A stretch of DNA of 64,000 nt, taken from contig CAVSZG010000001.1 of the NCBI GenBank assembly GCA_963732405.1, forward strand, positions 3,224,001-3,288,000, in the 5' to 3' direction. Positions 25,996 to 35,564 of this stretch are shown piece after piece; the stretch's first letter is position 1, and every line of letters starts with the position of its first letter. Below the pieces are notes generated by a model that searched no databases, had not been told where the DNA came from, and saw only the letters and a list, made by a program, of their open reading frames with translations. Made by a program: the position numbers and the translations under genes. The DNA comes from JAUIAI01 sp963732405. GTDB taxonomy: Bacteria; Pseudomonadota; Gammaproteobacteria; Burkholderiales; Burkholderiaceae_E.

Positions 25996-26001
25996 TATAA
26001 T
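25996..26001 (+). promoter_or_regulatory. Candidate -10 element of pyrG
   Basis: A consensus TATAAT lies 24 bases before the pyrG start codon in a 179-base divergent intergenic region. The -35 position 17 bases upstream (around 25973-25978) is a poor match, so this is only a candidate. Confidence 0.4.
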
Positions 26002-26025
26002 TCGGCTTTCCCGATCGTGGTGCTC

Positions 26026-27720
26026 ATGACCAAGTTTGTATTCGTCACCGGTGGCGTCGTCTCGTCTCTGGGCAAGGGGATTGCAGCGGCCTCGATCGGT
26101 GCGCTGCTCGAGTCGCGCAAGCTGCGCGTCACCATGCTCAAGCTCGACCCTTACATCAATGTCGATCCGGGCACGATGAGCCCGTTCCAGCATGGCGAGG
26201 TGTTCGTCACCGAAGACGGTGCCGAAACCGATCTTGACCTGGGTCATTATGAGCGATTCGTCAGCGCGCGCATGCGCCGGGTCAACAACTTCACCTGCGG
26301 CCAGATCTACGATTCGGTCCTCAAGAAAGAGCGCCGGGGCGAATATCTGGGGCGCACCGTCCAGGTGATCCCGCACATCACCAACGAGATCCAGCATTTC
26401 ATCGACCGGGGCTGCAACATGGCCGCTCCGGGCGAGCCGCCCGTACGCGCCGATGTCGCGATCGTCGAAATCGGCGGCACGGTGGGCGATATCGAATCGC
26501 TGCCCTTCCTCGAGGCGGTACGCCAGATGAGTCTGCGCCTGGGCCGCGGCAATACCTGCTTTGTGCACCTGACCCTCGTGCCCTTCATTCCCTCGGCCGG
26601 CGAACTCAAGACCAAGCCCACCCAGCACTCGGTGCAGAAGCTGCGCGAGATCGGCATTCAGGCCGATCTGTTGCTGTGTCGGGCCGATCGGCCGATTCCC
26701 GATGACGAGCGCGCCAAGATCTCGATGTTCTCCAACGTGCCGCTGGAGGGCGTGGTGTCGGTCGAAGATGCCGACAGCATCTACAAGATCCCGCGCCGCC
26801 TGCATGAACAGGGCGTCGATCGCCAGCTATGCGAAATCCTGCGGATCGCCGACACCCGCGCCGACCTGAGCGCCTGGGATGAACTCGTCGATTCGCTCGA
26901 GCATCCCACCCGCCAGGCCAGGATCGCCATGGTCGGCAAGTATGTCGATCTCACCGAGTCGTACAAGAGCCTGTCCGAGGCCCTGGTGCATGCGGGCATT
27001 CATGCCCGCTCGCGAGTGCTCATCGACTACATCGATTCCGAGAGCCTGGAGCACGGCGGCGATGAAAAGCTGGCCCGTCTGGCTGGTTACGATGCCATCC
27101 TGGTCCCCGGCGGATTCGGCGAGCGCGGCGTGGAGGGCAAGATCCGGGCGATCCGCCTGGCCCGCGAACAAGGCATTCCCTACCTGGGTATCTGCCTGGG
27201 CATGCAGTTGGCAGTGGTCGAGTTTGCCCGCCATGAGCTGGGTATGGCCGATGCGAACAGTACCGAATTCAATCCGGGCAGCACCCATCCGGTGATCGGC
27301 CTGATCACCGAATGGCAGGGTGCCGACGGGCGCATCGAACAGCGATCGGCCGATTCGAATCTGGGCGGCACCATGCGGCTGGGCGCCCAGCGCTGCGCCA
27401 TCCGCGCCAATACCCTGGCGGCCGAGATCTATGGCGAGCATGTCAATGAACGCCATCGTCACCGTTATGAAGTCAACAATGGGTACGTGGAACGGCTGGA
27501 CAGCGCGGGCCTGCGGGTCAGCGCGCGCACGCCCGCCGAAAACCTGACCGAAATCGTTGAATTGCCACGGACCGGCCCGCATGCCCATCCCTGGTTTCTG
27601 GGCGTGCAGTTCCACCCCGAATTCACCTCCACGCCCCTGCGCGGTCATCCGCTGTTCAGCAGCTACGTCCAGGCCGCACTGACCCATGCGGCGCGGCGCA
27701 CTGACAAGGCGGTTGCGTGA
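26026..27720 (+). CDS. pyrG: CTP synthase
   Basis: The 564-residue enzyme makes CTP from UTP, ATP and glutamine. The N-terminal synthetase domain starts F-V-F-V-T-G-G-V-V-S-S-L-G-K-G. The C-terminal class I glutamine amidotransferase has the nucleophile in G-I-C-L-G-M-Q near residue 392 and the His/Glu pair in F-H-P-E-F near 530. Longer in-frame extension upstream is not supported. The stop overlaps the start of kdsA by 4 bases (GTGA), indicating translational coupling. Confidence 0.98.
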   Translation: MTKFVFVTGGVVSSLGKGIAAASIGALLESRKLRVTMLKLDPYINVDPGTMSPFQHGEVFVTEDGAETDLDLGHYERFVSARMRRVNNFTCGQIYDSVLKKERRGEYLGRTVQVIPHITNEIQHFIDRGCNMAAPGEPPVRADVAIVEIGGTVGDIESLPFLEAVRQMSLRLGRGNTCFVHLTLVPFIPSAGELKTKPTQHSVQKLREIGIQADLLLCRADRPIPDDERAKISMFSNVPLEGVVSVEDADSIYKIPRRLHEQGVDRQLCEILRIADTRADLSAWDELVDSLEHPTRQARIAMVGKYVDLTESYKSLSEALVHAGIHARSRVLIDYIDSESLEHGGDEKLARLAGYDAILVPGGFGERGVEGKIRAIRLAREQGIPYLGICLGMQLAVVEFARHELGMADANSTEFNPGSTHPVIGLITEWQGADGRIEQRSADSNLGGTMRLGAQRCAIRANTLAAEIYGEHVNERHRHRYEVNNGYVERLDSAGLRVSARTPAENLTEIVELPRTGPHAHPWFLGVQFHPEFTSTPLRGHPLFSSYVQAALTHAARRTDKAVA

Positions 27721-28586
27721 GACTCGGTTCGTTCGACGTCGGTCTGGACCGACCCCTGTTCCTGATCGCAGGGCCCTGTGTGATCGAGTCGCGCCAGATG
27801 GCATTCGACACCGCAGGTGCGCTGACCGAGATCACCACGCGTCTGGGCTTGCCCTTCATTTACAAGAGTTCCTTCGACAAGGCCAACCGCAGCGCGGGCA
27901 AGAGCTTTCGCGGCCCCGGTCTGGACGAAGGGCTGGCGATCCTGGCGGATGTGCGTCGCGAATTCGGTGTGCCGGTGCTCACCGATATCCACGAGATTGA
28001 CCAGATCGAGCCGGTGGCGGCGGTCGTCGATGTGTTACAGACGCCGGCGTTTCTGGTCCGCCAGACCGACTTCATCCGTGCGGTCGCCGCCTGTGGCAAG
28101 CCGGTCAATATCAAGAAGGGCCAGTTCCTCGCCCCGCATGACATGCAACAGGTGGTCATCAAGGCGCGTGAGGCCGCGCTGGAATCGACCGGTGGCGATG
28201 CCGTCGCCGCCGATCGCATCATGGTTTGCGAGCGAGGCGCGAGTTTCGGCTACAACAATCTGGTTTCGGACATGCGCTCGCTGGCGATCATGCGCGAAAC
28301 GGGCTGTCCGGTGGTCTTCGATGCCACCCACTCGGTGCAGTTGCCCGGCGGTCAGGGCAGCTCGTCGGGTGGTCAGCGCGAATTCGTGCCGGTCCTGGCC
28401 CGGGCCGCAGTGGCCTGCGGGGTGGCGGGCCTGTTCATGGAAACCCATCCCAATCCGTCGGCCGCGTTGTCTGACGGTCCGAATGCCTGGCCCCTGCCGA
28501 TGCTGGAATCCCTGCTCGGTACGCTGATGGCGCTGGATACGCTGGTCAAGTCGCACGGATTCGCGGAAAATCAGTTAAGTCAATAG
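27717..28586 (+). CDS. kdsA: 3-deoxy-8-phosphooctulonate (KDO-8-P) synthase
   Basis: A 289-residue enzyme of lipopolysaccharide KDO synthesis that condenses phosphoenolpyruvate and arabinose-5-phosphate. It starts at GTG 27717. Family motifs are G-P-C-V-I-E-S near residue 18, Y-K-S-S-F-D-K-A-N-R-S, N-I-K-K-G-Q-F-L-A-P near 120, and D-A-T-H-S-V-Q. It indicates a Gram-negative envelope with LPS. The pyrG-kdsA-eno-ftsB order is common in proteobacteria. Confidence 0.97.
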   Translation: MRLGSFDVGLDRPLFLIAGPCVIESRQMAFDTAGALTEITTRLGLPFIYKSSFDKANRSAGKSFRGPGLDEGLAILADVRREFGVPVLTDIHEIDQIEPVAAVVDVLQTPAFLVRQTDFIRAVAACGKPVNIKKGQFLAPHDMQQVVIKAREAALESTGGDAVAADRIMVCERGASFGYNNLVSDMRSLAIMRETGCPVVFDATHSVQLPGGQGSSSGGQREFVPVLARAAVACGVAGLFMETHPNPSAALSDGPNAWPLPMLESLLGTLMALDTLVKSHGFAENQLSQ

Positions 28587-28718
28587 GATTGATCGCCAAT
28601 TTCGTGATGACTGGATACTGGCCGGCCCACTGTCGGCCCATACTCAGCGATGTGGCACTGGATCTGCGTCAACGCGCCAGGCGGGGTCCGATAGACCAAT
28701 CATGATGGAGTGCCTACG

Positions 28719-29009
28719 ATGGCTGCACTGGTCATTGCCGATGTGAAGGTCGCCAATCCCGACCAATACCAGCAATACACCGCGTTGTCGCCGGTTGCGA
28801 TCAAGGCCGCGGGTGGCGAGATCCTGGCCAGGGGTGGGCAGGTCGACGTGCTCGAAGGTCAGTGGCAACCCAACCGGGTGGTGGTCGTGCGTTTCGAGTC
28901 GATGGCCGCGGCGCACGCCTTCTACGATTCGGCGCTCTACCGCCAGGCACGCGAGAAGCGTGCCGGGGCGACCGACTACTTTAATCTGGTGGTGGTTGAG
29001 GGCGTCTGA
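28719..29009 (+). CDS. DUF1330 family protein
   Basis: A 96-residue protein starting at ATG 28719, 8 bases after GGAG; a GTG at 28710 in the same frame overlaps that site. It has the dimeric alpha-beta-barrel pattern of DUF1330: D-x-K-V-x-x-P-x-x-Y-x-x-Y, G-G-E-I-L-A-R-G-G near residue 32, the arginine-rich V-V-V-R-F, and F-Y-D-S-x-x-Y. The biochemical role of the family is unknown. It interrupts the otherwise conserved kdsA-eno neighbourhood. Confidence 0.88.
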   Translation: MAALVIADVKVANPDQYQQYTALSPVAIKAAGGEILARGGQVDVLEGQWQPNRVVVVRFESMAAAHAFYDSALYRQAREKRAGATDYFNLVVVEGV

Positions 29010-29096
29010 CGCCATGATCCCGCCGCTCCGGGCTGTTCCTCTCGAACCCCGGTCAAACAACCGCATCTTTCCGATCTTTCAGGAGCGAAACCCAGT

Positions 29097-30380
29097 ATGA
29101 GTACGATCGTCGACATCATTGGCCGTGAGATTCTCGATTCCCGCGGCAATCCCACGGTGGAATGCGATGTCCTGCTCGAGTCGGGCGTGATGGGGCGCGC
29201 GGCCGTTCCGTCGGGCGCCTCGACCGGTTCGCGAGAGGCCGTCGAATTACGTGATGGCGATTCGGCCCGTTACCTGGGCAAGGGCGTGCTCAAGGCGGTC
29301 GAAAACGTGAATACCGAAGTGTCCGAGGCCTTGCTCGGACTGGATGCGGTTGAACAGGCCTATATCGATCGCGTGCTGATCGATCTGGACGGCACCGAGA
29401 ACAAGTCGCGCCTGGGCGCCAATGCGATGCTGGCGGTGTCGATGGCGGTGGCCAAGGCGTCGGCCGAGGAGTCGGGCCTGCCGCTGTACCGCTATTTCGG
29501 TGGCTCGGGCACCATGGCATTGCCGGTGCCCATGATGAATGTCGTCAACGGCGGGGCGCATGCCAACAACAACCTGGACATGCAGGAGTTCATGATCCTG
29601 CCGGTCGGTGCCACGTCGTTCAGCGAGGCGATCCGGCAGGGGGCCGAGGTCTTTCATTCGCTCAAGAAGCTGTTGCATGACAAGGGCTTGTCGACCGCGG
29701 TGGGTGACGAGGGCGGATTCGCGCCCAGCGTGGCCAATCATGAAGAGGCCATCCAGCTCATCCTGCAGGCCATCGAGAAGGCGGGCTTCGAGCCGGGCAG
29801 TCAGATTGCACTGGGTCTGGACTGCGCCAGCACCGAGTTTTTCAAGGACGGCAAGTATCACCTCGAGGGCGAAGGCCTGACCCTGAGCGCTGGTGATCTG
29901 GTCAATCTGCTGTCGACCTGGGTCGACAAGTATCCGATCATCACGATCGAGGACGGCATGGCCGAAGACGACTGGGCCGGCTGGAAGATTCTGACCGACG
30001 CGCTGGGCGATCGCGTGCAACTGGTGGGCGACGATCTGTTCGTCACCAACACCAAGATCCTGCAGCGCGGCATCAATGAAGGCATTGCCAACTCGATTCT
30101 GATCAAGATCAATCAGATCGGTACGCTGACCGAAACCTTTGCGGCCATCGAACTGGCCAAGCGTCACAACTACACCGCGGTCGTGTCGCATCGCTCGGGC
30201 GAGACCGAAGACACGACCATTGCCGATATTGCCGTCGCGACCAACGCCTTGCAGATCAAAACCGGATCCATGAGCCGCACGGACCGGATCGCCAAGTACA
30301 ATCAGCTGCTGCGAATCGAAGAAGATCTTGGCGATGTGGCGGTCTATCCCGGTCGGTCGGCCTTTTACAACCTCAGATGA
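29097..30380 (+). CDS. eno: Enolase
   Basis: A 427-residue glycolytic enzyme converting 2-phosphoglycerate to phosphoenolpyruvate. It starts at ATG 29097 with AGGAG upstream. Motifs: R-E-I-L-D-S-R-G-N-P-T-V-E at the N terminus, G-A-S-T-G loop, G-D-E-G-G-F-A near residue 205, I-E-D-G-M near 288, and S-H-R-S-G-E-T near 366. Only 12 bases separate it from ftsB. Confidence 0.98.
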   Translation: MSTIVDIIGREILDSRGNPTVECDVLLESGVMGRAAVPSGASTGSREAVELRDGDSARYLGKGVLKAVENVNTEVSEALLGLDAVEQAYIDRVLIDLDGTENKSRLGANAMLAVSMAVAKASAEESGLPLYRYFGGSGTMALPVPMMNVVNGGAHANNNLDMQEFMILPVGATSFSEAIRQGAEVFHSLKKLLHDKGLSTAVGDEGGFAPSVANHEEAIQLILQAIEKAGFEPGSQIALGLDCASTEFFKDGKYHLEGEGLTLSAGDLVNLLSTWVDKYPIITIEDGMAEDDWAGWKILTDALGDRVQLVGDDLFVTNTKILQRGINEGIANSILIKINQIGTLTETFAAIELAKRHNYTAVVSHRSGETEDTTIADIAVATNALQIKTGSMSRTDRIAKYNQLLRIEEDLGDVAVYPGRSAFYNLR

Positions 30381-30392
30381 GGCAGTCATCCG

Positions 30393-30749
30393 GTGCGGAT
30401 TCTCGGTGTGATCCTGTCCTTGCTGCTCGTCTGGACCCAGGGCGTGCTCTGGTTCGACGAGGACGCCGGTCTGCGTGAAGTCTGGCAGCGAGAGGCCAGA
30501 CTCGAGGCCTCTCTGCAACGCAATGCGATGAAGGCCGCCCGCAATGCCGAGCTCGCCGCCGAGGTGCAGGATCTGTCCGATGGGCGCGCCGCCGTCGAAG
30601 AGCGGGCCCGTTACGAGTTGGGCATGATCGGCCAGGATGAAATCTTCATCCAGATCAATCGTCCCGCCCGTCAGGAACCCTGGCGCCAAGGGCCCAATGC
30701 ACCCGAAAAAGGTCGGCTCGCACCGACTCGCACCGCCGGGCTGAACTGA
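30393..30749 (+). CDS. ftsB: Cell division protein FtsB
   Basis: A 118-residue bitopic membrane protein starting at GTG 30393. One TM helix (residues 3-20), then a charged coiled-coil with an R-N-A-x-L-A-A-E-V-Q-D-L segment, then the conserved A-R-Y-E-L-G-M-I-G-Q-D-E-I-F ending that is diagnostic for FtsB. It joins FtsL and FtsQ in the divisome. Location right after eno supports the call. The ~20-residue Pro/Arg-rich tail is longer than in E. coli. Confidence 0.93.
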   Translation: MRILGVILSLLLVWTQGVLWFDEDAGLREVWQREARLEASLQRNAMKAARNAELAAEVQDLSDGRAAVEERARYELGMIGQDEIFIQINRPARQEPWRQGPNAPEKGRLAPTRTAGLN

Positions 30750-30830
30750 GAGCCTCATGCGGCTTCCCGGGTTCAAGCGCCTGTGCCCGAGCTATCCGCC
30801 CGCACGGTCTGCCCGCCAGGCCGACAGGAG

Positions 30831-31733
30831 TCACTGGCGCGTCGGGTTGGGCGGTAGCGCATCGGCCTCGAACAGCGCCTGCACGTCGACGGCATCGAAG
30901 CCATACGGCGTATTGCAATAATCGCAATTCACCGACACCAGGCCTTGTTCGGCCAACAGATTGCGCAGATCGTTGGCGCCAAGCATGCGCAACATGTCGG
31001 CCACCCGCTTGCGCGAGCAGCTGCAGGCAAAGCTCAGCGTATGGGTCTGCGTCATTGCCGTGCGCTCCTGCCAGAACAGCCGGTGCATCAAGGTGTCGCC
31101 ATCGGTACCCAGCATCTCCGCGCTCGACAAGGTGTCGGCAATTTTCTGCAGACGGCCCCAGGCATCGACATCGGGCAGTGCGCTGCCGGCGGGCTGAGGA
31201 ATTTTCTGCAGCAACAGACCGACGGCTCGCTGCTCATCGGCGGCGAGCCACAGGCGGGTGGGCAGTTGTTCCGACCGGTCCATGTAGTGTTCCAGCATGG
31301 TTGCGATCGATGTCCCTTCGAGTGGCACGATGCCCTGATAGGCCGTCGTCCCCTCTTCGCGCGGGTCTATCGTGATGGCAAACCGCGCGCCGCCGTTGGG
31401 ATTGAGCAGGCCGATCGCATCGCTGGCGCCACCAGCCTGGGCGGCCGCCTGTGCCGAGCGCTTGAGCGTCGCTCGGAACGTGCCACCCGCATGGCAATCG
31501 ACCACCATCAGACTGATCGGTCCGTCGCCGGTGATCTGCGCCGTGAGCCGGCCACGGTGCTTGAGTGTCGCCGACAGCAACATGGATGCCGCCGTGAGTT
31601 CACCCAGTACGGCAATCGCCTCGCTTTCCTGGGAATGGCGGGTGACGATCTCGCGCCAGGCTGAATCCAGTTCGATCCATTCGCCACGGACCGGCGAGCC
31701 GCTCACATCAAAACGCAGCAGTCGATCGGTCAC
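30831..31733 (-). CDS. hslO: Hsp33 redox-regulated chaperone
   Basis: A 300-residue cytoplasmic holdase activated by oxidation. The zinc-binding cysteines are C-S-C near residue 240 and C-D-Y-C near 272, matching C-x-C…C-x-x-C. The N-terminal half has Y-Q-G-I-V-P-L-E-G near residue 125. It protects unfolded proteins during oxidative or bleach stress. Its start overlaps the end of the gamma-carbonic anhydrase gene by 4 bases, suggesting a two-gene leftward operon. Confidence 0.96.
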   Translation of the reverse strand: MTDRLLRFDVSGSPVRGEWIELDSAWREIVTRHSQESEAIAVLGELTAASMLLSATLKHRGRLTAQITGDGPISLMVVDCHAGGTFRATLKRSAQAAAQAGGASDAIGLLNPNGGARFAITIDPREEGTTAYQGIVPLEGTSIATMLEHYMDRSEQLPTRLWLAADEQRAVGLLLQKIPQPAGSALPDVDAWGRLQKIADTLSSAEMLGTDGDTLMHRLFWQERTAMTQTHTLSFACSCSRKRVADMLRMLGANDLRNLLAEQGLVSVNCDYCNTPYGFDAVDVQALFEADALPPNPTRQ

Positions 31734-32266
31734 CGCGGCTGACCATCGTGGCGGTGCAGCGCATGCGCATACAGGGCGGCCCGTTCGGCATAGGAGGCGG
31801 CACTGAGCCTGAGCCGGCCGATTTCGTCGTCGGTCAGTGCACGCACGACCTTGGCGGGTGAGCCCATGACCAGCGAGCCATCAGGAATCTGTTTGCCTTC
31901 GGTCACCAGTGAGCCGGCGCCGATCAGGCAGTTGCGACCGATTCGGGCGCCGTTCATGATCACCGCCTGGATGCCGATCAGGCTGTTCTCGCCAATCGAG
32001 CAGCCGTGCAGCATGACCTGATGCCCCACAGTGACGCCTTCGCCGATTTCGATTGGAAAGCCGGTGTCGACATGCAGCACGGAATTTTCCTGGATGTTGC
32101 TGCGCGGGCCCACGCGGATCGGCTCATTGTCGGCGCGAATCGTCACGCCGAACCAGACGCTGCTCTGCTCGGCCAGGGTCACGGCGCCGATGACGGTCGC
32201 GGTATCGGCGATCCAGGCACTGGCATGGCAGTCGGGTTCGAGATCATTCAGGCTATAGGTCGGCAT
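31730..32266 (-). CDS. Gamma-class carbonic anhydrase family protein
   Basis: A 178-residue left-handed beta-helix (hexapeptide repeat) protein of the YrdA/CaiE type, starting at 32266. The three zinc-ligand histidines are in V-L-H-V-D, V-G-H-Q-V-M and M-L-H-G, spaced as in gamma carbonic anhydrases, and R-A-D and Q-E-N-S are present. Many such proteins lack measurable CO2 hydration activity, so function is only family-level. Forms an operon with hslO. Confidence 0.9.
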   Translation of the reverse strand: MPTYSLNDLEPDCHASAWIADTATVIGAVTLAEQSSVWFGVTIRADNEPIRVGPRSNIQENSVLHVDTGFPIEIGEGVTVGHQVMLHGCSIGENSLIGIQAVIMNGARIGRNCLIGAGSLVTEGKQIPDGSLVMGSPAKVVRALTDDEIGRLRLSAASYAERAALYAHALHRHDGQPR

Positions 32267-32410
32267 GGGTGCCAGGACTCCGGTCGGTTGTCGTCGCAGT
32301 GTAAGAGATTCCGCACGGGTGGGTCTTTGCCACAGGCGGGTCATTCGCAGCCAACTATAATGGCGGATCACGTTCCCTTTTGCTGATCACTGGCTGGATC
32401 GGCCCCACGC

Positions 32411-33334
32411 TTGTCTACTGCTCAAATCTATGTCGCGCGCCGCGAGGCGAGGTCGCTGTTCGTCGAGATCCGCGGCTTGCGCCTGCACGTCTGGTGCTGG
32501 GGCCCGCCGCCGGATGCCGCAGGGGTACATCAGGGAGCCCGACCGGCCTTGGTCGCGCTGCATGGCTGGATGGATCTGGGTGCCTCGTTCCAGTTCCTGG
32601 TCGATCATCTGCCGGATGATCTGAGCGTCTACGCGCCCGACTGGCGCGGCTTCGGGCTGTCCGACCGGCCGACGGCCGACAGCTACTGGTTCTACGACTA
32701 TCTGGGCGACCTGGACGGTTTGTTGCGATCACTTTCTCCCGACCGGCCGGTGGATCTGCTGGGTCACAGCATGGGGGGCAACGTCGCGATGCTCTACGCC
32801 GGAGTCAGGCCAGCGCGATTGTCGCGGCTGATCAACCTCGAAGGTGCCGGGATGCCGGCCGCCGATCCAGGGGAAGCGCCGGGCCGAATCGCGCGCTGGC
32901 TGGACGAGCTGGTGAGTGCGCAGCGCATGAGTACTTATCCGACCTACGAGGCGGTTGCCGCACGCCTGATGAAGAACAATCCCCGGCTGCCCGCCGACCG
33001 GGCTCATTGGCTGGCGGCTCGCTGGGCGGCGCCAGCCGAGGGCGGCGGGCTGGCGCTACTGGCCGATCCCCAGCACAAACAGATCAATCCCTACCTCTAT
33101 CGTGCCGACGAGGTGGCGGCCTGCTGGCAGGCGATCCAGGCGCCGGTGCTCTGGATCGATTCAGACCACCCGAACGATTGGCATCGCTTCACCGCCTCGC
33201 CCGAATACCGGCAGCGGCGAGCCCGCGTGCCGAATCTGCGGCATTGCGTGCTGCCTGATACCGGCCATATGCTGCATCACGACCAGCCCGAGGCGCTTGC
33301 CGCCCAGGTTGGTGAATTTCTGGGCAATCCATGA
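32411..33334 (+). CDS. Alpha/beta-fold hydrolase
   Basis: About 307 residues; the start is probably TTG 32411 as no in-frame ATG lies nearby. H-G-W-M-D at the oxyanion-hole strand, nucleophile G-H-S-M-G-G near residue 118, catalytic Asp/His region near the end (D-T-G-H-M-L-H-H). Likely an esterase or C-C hydrolase of unknown substrate. Its stop overlaps the start of the PHP phosphatase gene (ATGA), so they are translationally coupled. Confidence 0.88.
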   Translation: MSTAQIYVARREARSLFVEIRGLRLHVWCWGPPPDAAGVHQGARPALVALHGWMDLGASFQFLVDHLPDDLSVYAPDWRGFGLSDRPTADSYWFYDYLGDLDGLLRSLSPDRPVDLLGHSMGGNVAMLYAGVRPARLSRLINLEGAGMPAADPGEAPGRIARWLDELVSAQRMSTYPTYEAVAARLMKNNPRLPADRAHWLAARWAAPAEGGGLALLADPQHKQINPYLYRADEVAACWQAIQAPVLWIDSDHPNDWHRFTASPEYRQRRARVPNLRHCVLPDTGHMLHHDQPEALAAQVGEFLGNP

Positions 33335-34233
33335 ACGCTCCCTTACCGACGGCCATCGACGCCGAGCTGCGAGCTGCTTTCCGCGGTATCGATCCCTGGC
33401 GCGTCAATGCCGATCTGCACTGTCATTCCACCAGGTCGGACGGGGTGCTGAGCCCGACCGAACTGGTGACGCGGGCCCACGCCAACGGGGTGCAGATGCT
33501 CGCCCTGACCGACCATGACGAATTGTCCGGCCTGGCAGAGGCCGGTGAAGCAGCGGGCGCCCTGGGGCTGCCCTTCGTGCCGGGCGTCGAGATATCCGTT
33601 ACCTGGGCCGATCACACGATCCACATCGTCGGCCTGAACATTGATCGGCGCAATCAGGCCCTGATCGACGGCCTGAGCCGGGTTCGCTCGGGTCGCGATG
33701 GTCGGGCCCGCGAGATGGCGGCGCAACTGGAGCGGGTCGGCATTGCCGGTGCCTACGAAGGTGCGCTCAGGCATGTGGGCAATCCGTCGCTGGTGTCACG
33801 CACGCACTTCGCCCGGTTTCTGGTCGATGCCGGTGTCTGCGAGAGTGTCAACGACGTATTTCAGCGTTTCCTGATCGAAGGAAAGCCGGGATTCGTACCG
33901 CAGCGCTGGGCGACACTGAGCGAGGCCGTGCGCTGGATCATCGACGCGGGTGGTTGCGCAGTGATGGCCCATCCGGGCCGCTATCGCATCACGGACACGG
34001 CACTCTGGGCGCTGATGTCCGAGTTTCGCGAAGCGGGCGGCGAAGCCATCGAAGTGATCACCGGCAGTCATACGCGCGATCAGTACCATCGCTTTGCGCG
34101 GGTGGCCCTCGAATTCGGCTTCCGGGCCTCGCGCGGATCCGATTTTCACGGTCCGCTCGAGAGCCGGGTCGATCTTGGCGGCCTGCCGCCGCTGCCCGAC
34201 GGCGTGGTGCCGCTCTGGGTCGACTGGAACTGA
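33331..34233 (+). CDS. PHP-domain phosphoesterase (3',5'-nucleoside bisphosphate phosphatase / RnaAM-like)
   Basis: A 300-residue protein with the full PHP metal-ligand set: D-L-H-C-H-S near residue 27, L-T-D-H-D near 64, G-V-E-I-S near 90, H-I-V-G near 100, M-A-H-P-G-R near 210, and S-D-F-H-G near 270. E. coli YciV (RnaAM/TrpH) and betaproteobacterial members hydrolyse 3',5'-bisphosphates and short 5' RNA ends. Next to the Sua5-like gene and trpS, a conserved proteobacterial arrangement. Confidence 0.93.
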   Translation: MNAPLPTAIDAELRAAFRGIDPWRVNADLHCHSTRSDGVLSPTELVTRAHANGVQMLALTDHDELSGLAEAGEAAGALGLPFVPGVEISVTWADHTIHIVGLNIDRRNQALIDGLSRVRSGRDGRAREMAAQLERVGIAGAYEGALRHVGNPSLVSRTHFARFLVDAGVCESVNDVFQRFLIEGKPGFVPQRWATLSEAVRWIIDAGGCAVMAHPGRYRITDTALWALMSEFREAGGEAIEVITGSHTRDQYHRFARVALEFGFRASRGSDFHGPLESRVDLGGLPPLPDGVVPLWVDWN

Positions 34234-34240
34234 GGCGCCG

Positions 34241-34864
34241 GTGACGATCCGGTTCGATCTGCATCCGGTTGATCCGCAGCCGCGCCTGCTTTATCAGGTG
34301 TCGCGCTTGCTGGCCGATGGCGGCCTCATCGCCATGCCCACCGATGCCTGTTATGTGCTCGCGGCAGCCGTGTCGGAAAAGGATGCCGTCGAGCGGCTTC
34401 GCCAGTTGCGCGGTCTGGGTCCCCGACATCTGCTCACGCTGATGTGCAGCGATCTGACCCAGCTGGCCGTGTATGCGCAGGTCAGCAACCGTCAATATCG
34501 ATTCCTCAGGGAATGGACGCCCGGTCCCTACACCTTCGTGCTCTCGGCCACCAAGGAGACGCCGCGTCGACTCTGGCATCCCTCGCGCAAGACCATCGGT
34601 CTGCGCGTGCCGGGCACGCCGGTCGCCCAGGGCGTTTTGCAGGCGCTGGGCCAGCCCTTGCTGGTCAGCAGCCTGATCCTGCCCGGTGAAACCGACTGTC
34701 TGCACGATGCCGACGAGATTCTCGAGCGGGTCGGCAAGCGCATCGATGCGATCATCGACGTGGGCGGACAGGGCTTCGAACCGACCACGGTCATCGATGT
34801 CACCGGCGATACGCCGGTCATCGAGCGGATCGGCTGCGGGTCCGTTCAGGGCATGATCGAATAG
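34241..34864 (+). CDS. Sua5/YciO/YrdC-domain protein (threonylcarbamoyl-AMP synthase-like)
   Basis: A 207-residue protein starting at GTG 34241. It has the YrdC-fold motif G-G-L-I-A-M-P-T-D-A-C-Y near residues 27-38, K-x-R-x-x-x-x (L-R-G-L-G-P-R-H-L-L-T-L), P-G-P-Y-T-F-V-L near 90, and R-V-P-G-T-P near 125. It belongs to the YciO branch often found next to PHP phosphatases, where a role in tRNA t6A synthesis is uncertain. Starts 8 bases after the PHP gene stop. Confidence 0.9.
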   Translation: MTIRFDLHPVDPQPRLLYQVSRLLADGGLIAMPTDACYVLAAAVSEKDAVERLRQLRGLGPRHLLTLMCSDLTQLAVYAQVSNRQYRFLREWTPGPYTFVLSATKETPRRLWHPSRKTIGLRVPGTPVAQGVLQALGQPLLVSSLILPGETDCLHDADEILERVGKRIDAIIDVGGQGFEPTTVIDVTGDTPVIERIGCGSVQGMIE

Positions 34865-34893
34865 TCCCATGGCCACTTGCTACAATCGCGCCA

Positions 34894-35556
34894 ATGGGTG
34901 ACTTGTCCGTCTTGCAGCTGATCGCGGTGTATGCACTACCGGTGATCTTCGCCATCACGCTGCATGAGGCAGCGCATGGCTACGTGGCCTGGCTGCTGGG
35001 CGATCCGACCGCACGGCTGCTGGGCCGGGTTACCGCCAATCCAATCAAGCACATCGACCCGGTCGGCACCTTGCTCGTGCCCGGTCTGATCCTGCTGGCC
35101 AGCAAGGCCATGGGCGGTGCGGCCTTGTTCGGCTGGGCCAAGCCGGTGCCGGTCGACATGCTCAAGCTGCGCAAGCCGCGACGCGACATGGGGCTGGTGG
35201 CCGCTGCAGGTCCCGGCGCGAATCTGATCATGGCGTTTGGCTGGGGTGTGCTGCTCAAGGCCATGATCCTGCTCGATATGAGCAGCGAATTCTTCATCCG
35301 CATGGCCTTCGCCGGCATCACCGTCAATCTGGTGCTGGGTGTGCTCAATCTGTTGCCCGTGCCGCCCCTCGATGGCGGGCGTATTCTCGTCAGTCTGCTG
35401 CCCGCCAATGCGGCAGCCACGCTCTCGCGACTCGAGCCCTACGGCTTCATGATCCTGCTCGTGTTGCTGTTTTCCGGTGTTCTGAGCTCCGTGGTGATGC
35501 CATTTGCCAATGGTGGCATGACACTCATACTGTCCATCCTGGGATTTGAAAGGTAA
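34894..35556 (+). CDS. Site-2 protease family intramembrane metalloprotease
   Basis: A 220-residue polytopic M50 protein. The zinc site is T-L-H-E-A-A-H-G near residues 26-33 (H-E-x-x-H) in the first TM segment, and N-L-L-P-V-P-P-L-D-G-G near 152-162 supplies the third ligand. Four to five hydrophobic segments. It is the short, PDZ-less type, unlike RseP; substrate unknown. Stands directly before trpS (8 bases), a typical betaproteobacterial pair. Confidence 0.93.
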   Translation: MGDLSVLQLIAVYALPVIFAITLHEAAHGYVAWLLGDPTARLLGRVTANPIKHIDPVGTLLVPGLILLASKAMGGAALFGWAKPVPVDMLKLRKPRRDMGLVAAAGPGANLIMAFGWGVLLKAMILLDMSSEFFIRMAFAGITVNLVLGVLNLLPVPPLDGGRILVSLLPANAAATLSRLEPYGFMILLVLLFSGVLSSVVMPFANGGMTLILSILGFER

Positions 35557-35564
35557 CGCTCATC